From assembly GCA_018268375.1 (NCBI GenBank), contig JAFDWS010000006.1, forward strand, positions 479,115 to 543,114: a stretch of 64,000 nt of DNA. Reading direction: 5' to 3'. The DNA is from Armatimonadota bacterium (GTDB taxonomy: Bacteria > Armatimonadota > Fimbriimonadia > Fimbriimonadales > Fimbriimonadaceae). Positions 16,260 through 24,917 of the stretch are shown piece by piece (the first letter of the stretch is position 1; each line of letters begins with the position of its first letter). The position numbers and the translations under genes were made by a program. The notes beneath the pieces are model-generated. The model saw only the letters and a list, made by a program, of their open reading frames with translations. It had not been told where the DNA came from and did no database searches.

Positions 16260-18254
16260 ATGAGGCTGTTCCGCTCGCTTGACCAGCGCATCGTCGCAGA
16301 GCTCCGAACCCAGAAGAGGACGATCTGGAAGGGGCTGCTCTGTGTCGGCCTGACGAGCCTACTGACAGCAGCCATGGTGCCGATGACAAAGCTCGCCATC
16401 CAGAGCATCGAGGAGGCGGCACCGGTCCGAGTGGACATCTCGGCCCAAGTTCCCTTCGAAAAGGATCTCTCTGACGAGTTGGGAGTCTCGGTAGAGCGAG
16501 TCCGGGAGGCTCTGAACAAACTTCGGCCGATGCCGGCCGCAGCCGACCTCGCGCGGGAGATCGGCGTCACGACCGAGAGTGCCCAGGTCGCCATAGACCA
16601 CGTTAAAGCGCGAGGCAAGACCTTGGAGACACAAGCCCAAATCGGGCGGCGGCAAGACGACGCCCTCGTCAAGCTAGGTGTCCTTTGCCTCGGCGTCGTG
16701 TTCATTTTCGGTGCCAAGTACTTCTTCACCCGCGGGCAGTTCTTCTATCTGAGCAAAGCTTCCGCCGCGCTCGCCAGCGACCTCCGGGTTCGGTTGTTCA
16801 ACAAGCTCCAACGCCTGCCGATCAGCTACTTCAACGACAAGCGGGTGGGCGGCATCCAAAGCGTCCTGACGAACGACATCAACGTCTACCAGAACGCCGT
16901 TTCAGTGATCCGCGACAGCATCGACGGCCCGACGAAGGGAATCCTCGCGCTGGCCAGCATTATTTGGATCAACTGGCAGCTCGCAGTGGTGGCGATGCTG
17001 TTCATCCCGGTGATGGCGTGGTTCGTAAACCGAAATGGCAGACGGATGAAGGCCGCCCAAGCCCAGGTCCAAGAAGACCTCGCCGACCTCAGCGCGATGT
17101 CCCAGGAGGCGTTGAACGGGACGCGCATCGTCAAGGCCTTTGGCGCGGAAGACCGGGTCGGCGGGTTGTTCAAGAAGCTCGTGGACAGGCAATACGAGAG
17201 CCAATTGCGTGCGAACAGGCGTTTCGCGCAGTTGAGGCCCATGGTCGAGTTCATCGGAGCAGTCTCTTTGGCCGCGATCCTCTATATCTGCGGCCACCTT
17301 GCGCGGGCCGGCGCTCTCAGGATCAGCGATATCATTGCGCTGACCTTCGCACTCGACATCATTAACCAGGGCGCAAGGAGCCTCGCCAACGTCAATAACA
17401 CCTACAACCAGGTGCAAGCCGCAGCGGACAGGATCTATGCGGAGGTGCTCGCGGTGCCCGAGGAGAGCCAAGTCGACGACGGGCTCACACTGACAAGCCC
17501 CCAGGGGAGAATCGAGTTCAAGGATGTCTCGTTCAGTTACCCTGACGGGACGAAAGCGCTTGAAAACGTGAGCTTCGTGATCGAGCCAGGAACTTCGCTC
17601 GCCCTTGTCGGCCCAAGCGGGGCGGGCAAGAGCACGATCGCAGATCTTGTGCTCCGGTTCTATGACCCGACTGAAGGGCACGTTCTTTTCGACGGGAAAG
17701 ACATTCGAAAACTGAAGACCTCCTGGTACCGAAGCCAATTTGGAGTGGTTCCCCAGCAAACGTTCTTGTTCGCTGGCTCGATCGCAGAAAACCTCCGTCT
17801 AGGCATGCCGGACGCGAGTGACCAAGACTTGGAGAAGGCCGCGAAGATGGCTCACGCAGAAGCCTTCATTGAGTCCACTTCCGAGGGCTACCGCACGGAA
17901 CTTGGCGAGCGCGGAGTGCGGCTCAGCGGTGGCGAAGGGCAACGCTTGGCCATCGCCCGTGCGCTTGTTCGAAATCCCCTCGTCCTGCTATTGGACGAGG
18001 CGACCAGCAACCTCGACGCACACAGCGAGAAGGCGGTCACCGAAGCCCTGACAGAGCTGATGCAGCAGAAGACCACCCTTTTCATCGCGCACCGGCTGAC
18101 CACCGCCGCAAGGGCCGACCGAATCCTGGTTCTCCGCAGGGGCCAGATTGTCGAAGAGGGGTCGCACGCAAGCCTCATGGGATCAAAAGGCACATACGCG
18201 GCGATGTACGAGGCGTTCTCAAGCGGCTTGCTGGGGGAAGAGGGCCTTGGCTGA
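16260..18254 (+). CDS. MsbA-like ABC exporter (fused membrane and ATPase domains) with enlarged first loop
   Basis: 664 residues from the ATG at 16260. TM1 lies at about 22-45, and TM2 only at about 136-155, so the first extracytoplasmic loop is ~90 residues instead of the usual 10-30. That loop holds two similar helical segments (69-88 and 96-115). TM3-TM6 follow up to ~400. The nucleotide-binding domain has Walker A GPSGAGKST, Q-loop VPQQTF, signature LSGGEGQR, Walker B LLLDEATSNLD and switch His in IAHRL. Such homodimeric exporters flip lipids or export drugs. An extension upstream of 16260 has no homology. It overlaps the next ATPase gene by 8 bases. Confidence 0.9.
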   Translation: MRLFRSLDQRIVAELRTQKRTIWKGLLCVGLTSLLTAAMVPMTKLAIQSIEEAAPVRVDISAQVPFEKDLSDELGVSVERVREALNKLRPMPAAADLAREIGVTTESAQVAIDHVKARGKTLETQAQIGRRQDDALVKLGVLCLGVVFIFGAKYFFTRGQFFYLSKASAALASDLRVRLFNKLQRLPISYFNDKRVGGIQSVLTNDINVYQNAVSVIRDSIDGPTKGILALASIIWINWQLAVVAMLFIPVMAWFVNRNGRRMKAAQAQVQEDLADLSAMSQEALNGTRIVKAFGAEDRVGGLFKKLVDRQYESQLRANRRFAQLRPMVEFIGAVSLAAILYICGHLARAGALRISDIIALTFALDIINQGARSLANVNNTYNQVQAAADRIYAEVLAVPEESQVDDGLTLTSPQGRIEFKDVSFSYPDGTKALENVSFVIEPGTSLALVGPSGAGKSTIADLVLRFYDPTEGHVLFDGKDIRKLKTSWYRSQFGVVPQQTFLFAGSIAENLRLGMPDASDQDLEKAAKMAHAEAFIESTSEGYRTELGERGVRLSGGEGQRLAIARALVRNPLVLLLDEATSNLDAHSEKAVTEALTELMQQKTTLFIAHRLTTAARADRILVLRRGQIVEEGSHASLMGSKGTYAAMYEAFSSGLLGEEGLG

Positions 18255-19020
18255 GGCGATCGTTCGTGTCAAGGGCTTGAGCGTCGGATATTGGGGTCAG
18301 GATGTACTCCACGATGTGAGCTTTGAACTCGGGGAAGGGGAGATCATCGGTCTCCTAGGCCCCAATGGAAGCGGAAAGACGACCTTACTCAAAGCCGTCT
18401 GCGGAGCCCTGCCCGCGTCAAGAGGCAACGTCGAGATCCAGGGTCAGGATGTTCGAAAGCTCGCCGCTCAGGCACGGGCCCGGCTCGCGGCGTACGTCCC
18501 GCAACAAGAGGCCCACATCTATGACATCACGGTTCTAGACCTCGTCCTGATGGGCCGGCTGTGTCGCTCCGACGGCTTGTTCGAGACACAAGAGGACGTC
18601 CGGGCCGCCGAGAACGCGATGGAAGAGACCGATTGTTTGCGCTTTAGCGACCGGTTCGTTTCGACCCTCAGCGGCGGGGAGGCCCAGAGGGCGCTGATCG
18701 CGAGGGCCTTAGCACAGGAGACCCCCGTGTTGCTGTGCGACGAGCCGACGACACACCTGGATCCTCGCCACCAAATCGAGACGATGAACCTGCTGCGACG
18801 CCTGAGGGACGCCGGAAAGGCGGTCATTGCCAGCTCGCACGACCTCAACTGGGCGCTGGGCGGTTGTGACCGCTGCGTCTTGCTCGATAGGGGGAGAATC
18901 GCCTTCGCTGGCGATCTCCTTGACGCCTGCAGACAAGGGATCCTTGACGACGTGTACGAAAGCCGGTTCATAGCCGGTTCAATCGATGGGCGCCCGGTGT
19001 TGCAGCCAGTCTCGAACTAG
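18247..19020 (+). CDS. FecE/BtuD-like ABC transporter ATP-binding protein
   Basis: 257 residues from a TTG start that overlaps the end of the exporter gene; no ATG or GTG is available nearby in frame, and the TTG gives the normal family N-terminus (short strand, then the A-loop GYWGQ). Walker A is GPNGSGKTT, Q-loop VPQQEAH, signature LSGGEAQR, Walker B LLCDEPTTHLD and switch His in SSHDLNW. The THLD(P)RHQ phrase after Walker B is typical of ATPases for iron-siderophore, haem or cobalamin importers. No cognate FecCD-type permease or binding protein lies nearby, so it is an orphan subunit here. Its TAG shares CTAG with the convergent gene's stop. Confidence 0.87.
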   Translation: MAEAIVRVKGLSVGYWGQDVLHDVSFELGEGEIIGLLGPNGSGKTTLLKAVCGALPASRGNVEIQGQDVRKLAAQARARLAAYVPQQEAHIYDITVLDLVLMGRLCRSDGLFETQEDVRAAENAMEETDCLRFSDRFVSTLSGGEAQRALIARALAQETPVLLCDEPTTHLDPRHQIETMNLLRRLRDAGKAVIASSHDLNWALGGCDRCVLLDRGRIAFAGDLLDACRQGILDDVYESRFIAGSIDGRPVLQPVSN

Positions 19021-19451
19021 TCCCGGCTCTTCTCGTTCTCTTCCGCGAGCTTGGCTGCGCGGGACGCACCGTCGTACCAATGCGTCATCGTGGTCGAGTC
19101 GTTTGGCTTGGGCTTGTAGATGTCGTACTTCGGAAGAAGAATGGTTGGCTCCTTCGCGAGCTCCATGGAGGCTCCCGGGGCTTCCTCAGGCATAACGCCG
19201 ACCAACTTGCCGTTCGGTCCCCGACGCCCATTGTTGTCTGAGCTCTTCTGGGGAAGGGCCTTCAGGAGGTCGTTGCGGGTCTGCGCCTTCTCTTCGTCTG
19301 TCACAGCGTGCTGGCTGACACCTTCTTTGTCCTTCTCCATGCTGTTGATCCGCTCCTCCATCGGTTTGAGGGACGCGTTCCAAACTGTGACCGCGGCTAG
19401 TGCGACGACCACGACTCCAAATAGGAACACGGGTGCCTTTCGGTTCTTCAT
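19017..19451 (-). CDS. Hypothetical single-pass membrane protein
   Basis: 144 residues. One N-terminal hydrophobic segment (about 8-25, FLFGVVVVALAAVTVW) follows a basic start (MKNRK), so the rest should lie outside the cytoplasm. The remainder is charged and low in hydrophobics, with a Glu/Lys-rich helix (about 30-65), a Gly/Asn/Arg stretch and a THWYDGASRAAKLAEENEK tail. I do not recognise the family. The gene is convergent with the FecE-like ATPase and the two stops share the palindrome CTAG. It is divergent from the glycosyltransferase at 19509, with 57 bases between starts. Confidence 0.6.
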   Translation of the reverse strand: MKNRKAPVFLFGVVVVALAAVTVWNASLKPMEERINSMEKDKEGVSQHAVTDEEKAQTRNDLLKALPQKSSDNNGRRGPNGKLVGVMPEEAPGASMELAKEPTILLPKYDIYKPKPNDSTTMTHWYDGASRAAKLAEENEKSRD

Positions 19452-19508
19452 AATTGCTTTCCTCTATTGTGATCGGACTCGACTTGCTTCGGTACGGTTT
19501 CTTCGACT

Positions 19509-20567
19509 ATGGGTCTGACGGTCGCTCTTGACGCTCGACTGGTCGGTCGCCAGATGACCGGCGACACCAGTTATTGGACGGGACTCGTTTCAGCCCTGGC
19601 CAAGAACCAAGGTGACTGCCGGTTTCTGCTCTATTCCAACACGGCGCGGCCGCCCGGGATTCCCGACCGTCAAGACTTTCGCTGGATCCAACTTCCCGGC
19701 CCAGACCGGTGGTGGAGCCTCGTCAGGTTCCCGCTAGCGGCGAGGCGCGCCGGGGCGGACGTCTTCCACACCCAGTACAACCTGTCACCCCTCGCCGGAT
19801 CCTGTGGCGTCACGACTGTACACGACGTCTCGTTCCTGATCGGCCCCGAATGGTTCAACCTGCGGGACCGCTTGTTGCTCCAGTGGCAGATCCCCGCCTC
19901 TTGTCGCCGGGCGGCTCGGGTCATTACTGTCTCCGAAACAAGCAAGAAAGAAATCGAGAGGCTTATTCCGGGCGCGGCCGGAAAGGTGCGCGTCACCTAC
20001 AATGCGCTGGGCTCGAACGTCCAACCCATGCCTGCCAAAGAGGCCCTTGCACGGGTCAAGACGATGGGCGTGTCGCAGCCCTACCTGCTCACGGTCGGCA
20101 CCAGGTGGCCACGGAAGAACATGGGTCTTGCGTTGGAAGCAGCGAGAATGGCCGATAGGCGGCTGGTGGTCACTGGAAAGCCTGGTTGGGGCGACGATTT
20201 GGCCGGTGCCTTGCTCACGGGTTACGTTCCGGACGAAGATCTGACCGCCCTGTACCAGTGTGCAGACCTCTACTTAGCTCCCTCGTACCACGAGGGCTTC
20301 GGTATTCCCTTGCTCGAAGCTTTCGCCTGCGAGTGCCCAGTGCTCTGCTCTCAGGGCGGGGCTTTGCCCGAGGTTGCCGGTGGAGCAGCAGAACTAGCCC
20401 CATCGTTTGACGCCGCGGATTGGGCCTCCTGTATCGAACGCCTCCTGGCTGATTCGAGTAAATTGGACGCGATGCGGCGAAGGGGTGCCGACCGCGTCAA
20501 GGACTTCAGTTGGGAGCAGACGGCGGCGAAGACCCTGGAAATCTATCGGGAAGCGGCAAACAGATAA
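19509..20567 (+). CDS. Glycosyltransferase family 4 (GT-B fold)
   Basis: 352 residues. The N-terminal half has the ADVFHTQYN and TTVHDVSF strands typical of GT4 acceptor domains. The C-terminal half has the nucleotide-sugar signature: LTVGTRWPRKN, LYLAPSYHEGFGIPLLEAF with the E-x7-E pair, and GGALPEVAGGAA. Retaining GT4 enzymes transfer sugars such as mannose or GlcNAc from nucleotide donors; acceptor and sugar are unknown. No membrane segment is seen. It heads a coupled run with a Trm112-like protein, aroQ and an M24 peptidase. Confidence 0.9.
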   Translation: MGLTVALDARLVGRQMTGDTSYWTGLVSALAKNQGDCRFLLYSNTARPPGIPDRQDFRWIQLPGPDRWWSLVRFPLAARRAGADVFHTQYNLSPLAGSCGVTTVHDVSFLIGPEWFNLRDRLLLQWQIPASCRRAARVITVSETSKKEIERLIPGAAGKVRVTYNALGSNVQPMPAKEALARVKTMGVSQPYLLTVGTRWPRKNMGLALEAARMADRRLVVTGKPGWGDDLAGALLTGYVPDEDLTALYQCADLYLAPSYHEGFGIPLLEAFACECPVLCSQGGALPEVAGGAAELAPSFDAADWASCIERLLADSSKLDAMRRRGADRVKDFSWEQTAAKTLEIYREAANR

Positions 20568-20746
20568 GTAGCGACCTGCTCGCCGTTTTAGCCTGTCCCC
20601 GTTGTGACCAGAGGCCGCCCCTGGAGTGCAAGGGAGAAACGCTGGTTTGCACCTTGTGCGGAACGAGTTACGCCGTAATCGATGGGATTCCGCGGTTGTT
20701 GCCGGAAGACGGCACGCCGCCCGAAGCAGAGCACCATGGAACGTAA
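20510..20746 (+). CDS. Trm112/UPF0434-like zinc-ribbon protein
   Basis: A short protein whose core runs [11 protein letters not shown]...[23 protein letters not shown]: two Cys-x-x-Cys pairs followed by the conserved YPI(R)DGIP-like segment of Trm112/YcaR proteins, which in eukaryotes and archaea activate methyltransferases. Homologues begin a few residues before DLLAVLACP, which would place the start at about 20564 where only ATA (overlapping the glycosyltransferase TAA) or CTG at 20576 is available. The nearest conventional start is the TTG at 20510, used here, giving 78 residues and a 58-base overlap. Family call is good, start is uncertain. The gene overlaps aroQ by 11 bases. Confidence 0.75.
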   Translation: MGADGGEDPGNLSGSGKQISSDLLAVLACPRCDQRPPLECKGETLVCTLCGTSYAVIDGIPRLLPEDGTPPEAEHHGT

Positions 20747-21185
20747 GAAAGTCTTGATCCTGCATGGGCCGAACCTAAACCTCACGGGTTTTCGGGAGCC
20801 CGAGCTTTACGGCCGCAAGCCGCTGGCCGAGATCGACGAGGACATCGGCACCGCCGCCGACGAGTTCGGCTTTGAGGTGCGGATCCTGCAGTCAAACCAC
20901 GAAGGCGTCCTGATCGACACGATCCAGGAACACCGAAAGTGGGCCGATGCAATCGTGGTGAACCCAGGTGCTTTGACCCACTACTCCTACGCTTTGCGCG
21001 ACGCGCTGGCCAGCGTCCGTCTTCCCATCATCGAAGTCCATATGTCCAACGTGATGGCGCGGGAGGAGTTCCGACACCAGTCTGTGGTCGCGCCCGTCTG
21101 CGTTGGGACGATCACCGGGTTCGGCAGTCACAGTTACATTCTCGCCCTTCAAGCTCTCAAGTCCAGAGAGGTCGGATCCCTATGA
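20736..21185 (+). CDS. aroQ: Type II 3-dehydroquinate dehydratase
   Basis: 149 residues from the ATG at 20736, the standard size of this dodecameric shikimate-pathway enzyme, which dehydrates 3-dehydroquinate to 3-dehydroshikimate. Conserved elements: [17 protein letters not shown] with the lid Arg and catalytic Tyr, [22 protein letters not shown] with the catalytic Asn and substrate His, the EVHMSN segment, and FRHQSV plus TGFGSHSY. A longer frame from 20682 only duplicates the upstream gene. Its TGA overlaps the ATG of the peptidase gene (ATGA). aroQ next to an M24 peptidase is a frequent arrangement, often with efp following; efp is absent here. Confidence 0.95.
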   Translation: MERKKVLILHGPNLNLTGFREPELYGRKPLAEIDEDIGTAADEFGFEVRILQSNHEGVLIDTIQEHRKWADAIVVNPGALTHYSYALRDALASVRLPIIEVHMSNVMAREEFRHQSVVAPVCVGTITGFGSHSYILALQALKSREVGSL

Positions 21186-22249
21186 ACAATGTCTCTCGCC
21201 TCCAAACAGCCCTCGCCGAGCAGAATGTGCCGGCTATTCTCGTCAGCGACATCACGAACGTCCAGTGGCTCACCGGCTTTACCGGTAGCTCCGGGTTTGT
21301 GCTCCTGACGCCGGCTGCAGGTCGGTTCATCACCGACAGCCGCTACACCATCCAAGCCGGCGAAGAAGTTAAATCCTTGGCTGTCGCGTCATACGCCAGC
21401 CCCGTCAAGTTCACCGAGTTCCTGAGTTCGAACGTTACGGAAATGGGGATCGATCAGCTTGCGTTCGAGAAGACCATCACGTACGGGACGTGGGACGACT
21501 GGCGCAAGGGCGTCCCGACCGTGGAGTGGATTCCCGCTCCAGAAGTGATCAAACCGCTGCGGATGGTGAAGACAGCCGATGAGGTCGAAAAGATCCGCAA
21601 GGCGTGCGAGTTGGCCGATGCTTGCCTCGGGCACGTTCAGCGCATGCTGCAGCCGGGAGTGAGCGAGTACGACATTTCGCTCGAGATCGAGTTCTTCTTC
21701 CGAAGGAACGGTGCCGAGGTCGGCTTCGCTCCGATCGTGGCCAGCGGCCCGAACAGCGCCCGTCCCCATGCCCGACCGTCAGAACGCAAGCTGGAGTCGG
21801 GCGACTTCGTCACGCTGGACATTGGCGCCCAGCTCAACGGATACAACAGCGACATCACCCGGACGTTCGTGATCGGCAAGGCAAGCGACCGCCACAGGGA
21901 GGTGTACGACCAGGTCCTCAAGAGCCAAATCGCTTCGATCGAGGCTCTTCGACCCGGAAAAACGGGAGTCGAGGTCGATGGTGTCGCTAGGACGATCTTG
22001 GACGAGAAACAACTCGCTCAGTACTTCGGACACGGCCTCGGCCACGGCTTGGGCAAGGCTGTCCACGACCTTGGCAGTCTCAGCACTCGGTCCGAAGACA
22101 CGATTGCTCCGGGTCAAGTCTGGACGATCGAGCCTGGCGTGTATATCGAGGGCTTTGGAGGGGTCAGGATCGAGGACGACGTGCACGTGACGACGAGCGG
22201 CCCGGAGGTGCTCACCCACTTCCCCAAGGAGCTGATCGAACTCAATTGA
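21182..22249 (+). CDS. M24-family aminopeptidase P / Xaa-Pro peptidase
   Basis: 355 residues from the ATG overlapping the aroQ stop. Residues ~1-120 form the creatinase N-terminal domain ([19 protein letters not shown]). The pita-bread catalytic domain carries all five dinuclear-metal ligands: Asp in LDIGA, Asp in NSDITRTF, His in GHGLGHGLG, Glu in TIEPGVYI and Glu in GGVRIEDD. It should remove N-terminal residues preceding proline. Location is cytoplasmic, no signal peptide. It is followed with TTGA overlap by an odd ABC-like gene. Confidence 0.93.
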   Translation: MNNVSRLQTALAEQNVPAILVSDITNVQWLTGFTGSSGFVLLTPAAGRFITDSRYTIQAGEEVKSLAVASYASPVKFTEFLSSNVTEMGIDQLAFEKTITYGTWDDWRKGVPTVEWIPAPEVIKPLRMVKTADEVEKIRKACELADACLGHVQRMLQPGVSEYDISLEIEFFFRRNGAEVGFAPIVASGPNSARPHARPSERKLESGDFVTLDIGAQLNGYNSDITRTFVIGKASDRHREVYDQVLKSQIASIEALRPGKTGVEVDGVARTILDEKQLAQYFGHGLGHGLGKAVHDLGSLSTRSEDTIAPGQVWTIEPGVYIEGFGGVRIEDDVHVTTSGPEVLTHFPKELIELN

Positions 22250-23079
22250 GCCTTTCGCCGGTACTGAACCTGGAGAACTTGGTGCTGGCGGCAGGCGGCC
22301 GAGCCCTTTCGCTTGAGTTGTTTGCCGGCGAAGGCTATGCCGTCATGGGTCCGAGCGGGTCGGCCAAACAGGGCCTAATCAACGCGGTTTGCGAGCGGGA
22401 AAAGCCGGCGAGCGGTGCCATCGGCCGACAGGCTCAGGTCGTAGCTGCGTTGGAGCGGGATTATTCCCGGCGGGACACGCCGCAATCCTTGGCGAAGAAG
22501 TACTCGAGAAGGGTCTCCGGCGCGAAGATGACCGACGTGCTCACCGCCTTGGGGCTATGGGAGATGCGCCAGGCGCCAACGATGACGATGGAGCCTGCCC
22601 TTGCCGCAGCCTGCGACCTGATTCCGCTGCTGCTTGACGACTCGCCGATCGGCGTCATCGACGGTCAACTGGACGCTCTCGACCCCTGGGCCCGCGAAGC
22701 CACGCTAGACGTCATGGAGGCTGACCTCAAGGCCGGCCGCGCGTTCTTGGTGAAGACGAACTTGACGACCATTGCGGCCCGTCTCGGCAACCTTGTCGTC
22801 TTTCGTGGCGACTCGCCGGTCTTTGCCGGGCCTGTGGCCACCCTCCTTCGCAGCGTGGCCCGAACCGAGGTCTGGATCGAGACCGACGACCCGACCACCG
22901 TTTCGACGATGGTCGAACCTTTCACCGTCTCGGTCAGGATCCTTGAAGGCGGTGTCCTGATTGAAGCAGACAAGGGTCAAGAAATCGCGGCCCGTCTGTT
23001 GACGATCGGTTACGGCAAGGTCAAGTCGCTCGTGATCAAAGAGCCGACGGTGGCGGACGCGCTCCGTCAACTTTATTGA
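22246..23079 (+). CDS. ABC-ATPase-like protein with degenerate active-site motifs (probable pseudo-ATPase)
   Basis: 277 residues from a TTG overlapping the previous stop. The order of elements is that of an ABC nucleotide-binding domain, but the key residues are changed. The P-loop reads GPSGSAKQG (residues 35-43): the invariant third Gly is Ala40 and the Ser/Thr after Lys41 is Gln42. No LSGGQ-like signature can be found before the Walker B region. There, D139 is kept but the catalytic Glu is Gly140 (VIDGQLDALDPWA). The D-loop LDALD and a C-terminal region like the ABC-2 ATPase extension remain. Probably a regulatory or structural relic of an ABC-2 ATPase; no permease adjoins it. It overlaps the convergent selB end by 7 bases. 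Confidence 0.7.
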   Translation: MSLSPVLNLENLVLAAGGRALSLELFAGEGYAVMGPSGSAKQGLINAVCEREKPASGAIGRQAQVVAALERDYSRRDTPQSLAKKYSRRVSGAKMTDVLTALGLWEMRQAPTMTMEPALAAACDLIPLLLDDSPIGVIDGQLDALDPWAREATLDVMEADLKAGRAFLVKTNLTTIAARLGNLVVFRGDSPVFAGPVATLLRSVARTEVWIETDDPTTVSTMVEPFTVSVRILEGGVLIEADKGQEIAARLLTIGYGKVKSLVIKEPTVADALRQLY

Positions 23080-24908
23080 TTAAAGACCCGGAGCTCGCCC
23101 TGCCGAAAGGTGACTCCCCTGGCGTCCGCATATTCCAAAAGGGGAATCGCGTACTTGCGGCTTGTGCCAAGTGCTTCCCGAAACTGTGAGACTGAAAACC
23201 TCTCGCCCCCCAACTTAGCCTTCGCCGTCGCCAGAAGGCCCTGGATTTGAGCGGGTGTGTACCAGACAAGGTCGGCGAGCCTGACGAGCTCGCCAGCTTT
23301 CAACCCCATGTCGAGCATGGCGTTCACGGCTTGAACAGGCACCCCCAAGGCGAGTGCGGTTTCACTCGGGGAAGGGACGTTGACTCCAGACGATTCGAGC
23401 AGGGACGTGACTCGCTCGAGCAATTGTCTTTGCGCGGCGTTCAAAGTCGCCCCCCGGCCGGGAAAGGCGAGCAAACCACCGGACACGCGCAATTTTGATT
23501 GCTCACCCAAAAAGGTGATAATTCTGTCCAAAGGCTTTCCTTGCCATTCAAGGCCCGCGGCGGCAGCCACTTTCTCCCGTGAGAAGGCGGCCTTCGCGGG
23601 CTCCCGGTCGTGAAGGGCTTCCAGGGCTGAAAGGAATGCCACTGCACATTTTTTGAACGCCTCGGGAGAAAACCAGAGGCCGGCGAAGCCGACGATCCGC
23701 CGTGTCTGAACCAGCGATTGGAACGTGTCGCCAAGCGCCTGCCTGTCCCTTCCGACCGTTCGACAGACCTCGTCAGTAGCAATCCCGGCCTTTGAGTCCG
23801 CAATGAGGTTGGCTACAGATTCGCTGATGTCCCCGCCGGGGGCTAGCGCCAGGAGTTTCCGCTTACGAACACCTTGCGGCACCGTGACGGTGCCGCCGCC
23901 GAGCACGTCGGGGGGGCTGTATCGCCTGAGAACGAAAGGCTGGCCCTTCACCACGGCAACCGGGCGCTCCAGGCGAACTTGAGCTCGCGACGAGCCCTGA
24001 CCTTCCCGGCGCACACGTCCCACGACTTCATCCGCTCCGATCGAGAGTCGAATCCTTGCGCCCTTGGGAGGAGCCGTCACCCAATGAACTTCCAGGTCGA
24101 CCGTGTCGCTGGCAAAGACCGTTCCCGGGGAGGCCGCCACCATTCCCCGAACCAAATCCTCAGCCTTGATTCCGCTCAGGTTGAGGGCCACCCTCTGTCC
24201 CCGTTCAGCCTCAGGGACAGAGGTGTCGTGGGACTGGATTTGCCTGACCCGCACACGGTGGCCGCCTGGCTCGATCCAAGCCTCCCCGCCTTCGCGCACA
24301 GTACCGGCCATCAACGTGCCAGTCACCACCGCCCCATGCCCCTTCACAGTGAAAACGCGGTCAACGGGTAGGTACCAATCCTGAGAGCCAGAAGGGCGTT
24401 GAGCAGCCAAAGCCTCGGCAAGACGCCCTTTGAGCGCCTCGAGCCCTTCGCCGGTCACCGACGAAACCGGGAGAATCGAAGAATCCGCGAACCGGCCCGC
24501 GGCCAGAATCTCGCGCACGTCTTCGTGGGCAGCTTCGAGAGCGATAGAATCGACCAGATCGGCTTTTGTCAGCGCGACGATCAGACGCTCGACTGGCAGC
24601 AGTTCCAGGATTTGCAAATGCTCGCGGGTCTGCGGTTTGACCGATTCGTCAGCGGCGACGCAAAGGACCGCCACGTCTACGCCGAGCGCACCGACCAGCA
24701 TGTTCGACAGGAACCGCTCGTGGCCGGGTACGTCGACAATCGAGACCCGACCGATCTCAGGAAGCTCGACGAAAGCGAAACCGATGTCGATCGTAAGCCC
24801 GCGCTTCTTCTCTTCCGGCAGGCGGTCGGCATCGATACCCGTCAAGGCCTTGATCAAGGAGGTCTTTCCGTGGTCGACGTGGCCAGCGGTGCCGATAAGT
24901 CTGGCCAT
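23073..24908 (-). CDS. selB: Selenocysteine-specific elongation factor SelB
   Basis: 611 residues, the usual length. SelB is an EF-Tu-like GTPase that brings Sec-tRNA(Sec) to UGA codons marked by a SECIS hairpin. The GTPase domain shows AGHVDHGKTSL, the KKRGLTIDIGFA switch I typical of SelB, DVPGHE and TKAD. Domains II and III follow (GAVVTGTLMAG), and the C-terminal ~250 residues form the winged-helix repeats that bind SECIS RNA, ending in the RKYAIPLLEY wing that is conserved in SelB. No selA, selD, selC or UGA-containing gene was recognised in the window. The gene lies upstream of (same strand as) nothing coupled; PGI/PMI starts 74 bases beyond the preceding gene's end. Confidence 0.94.
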   Translation of the reverse strand: MARLIGTAGHVDHGKTSLIKALTGIDADRLPEEKKRGLTIDIGFAFVELPEIGRVSIVDVPGHERFLSNMLVGALGVDVAVLCVAADESVKPQTREHLQILELLPVERLIVALTKADLVDSIALEAAHEDVREILAAGRFADSSILPVSSVTGEGLEALKGRLAEALAAQRPSGSQDWYLPVDRVFTVKGHGAVVTGTLMAGTVREGGEAWIEPGGHRVRVRQIQSHDTSVPEAERGQRVALNLSGIKAEDLVRGMVAASPGTVFASDTVDLEVHWVTAPPKGARIRLSIGADEVVGRVRREGQGSSRAQVRLERPVAVVKGQPFVLRRYSPPDVLGGGTVTVPQGVRKRKLLALAPGGDISESVANLIADSKAGIATDEVCRTVGRDRQALGDTFQSLVQTRRIVGFAGLWFSPEAFKKCAVAFLSALEALHDREPAKAAFSREKVAAAAGLEWQGKPLDRIITFLGEQSKLRVSGGLLAFPGRGATLNAAQRQLLERVTSLLESSGVNVPSPSETALALGVPVQAVNAMLDMGLKAGELVRLADLVWYTPAQIQGLLATAKAKLGGERFSVSQFREALGTSRKYAIPLLEYADARGVTFRQGELRVFNQ

Positions 24909-24917
24909 GGGGGCCGC

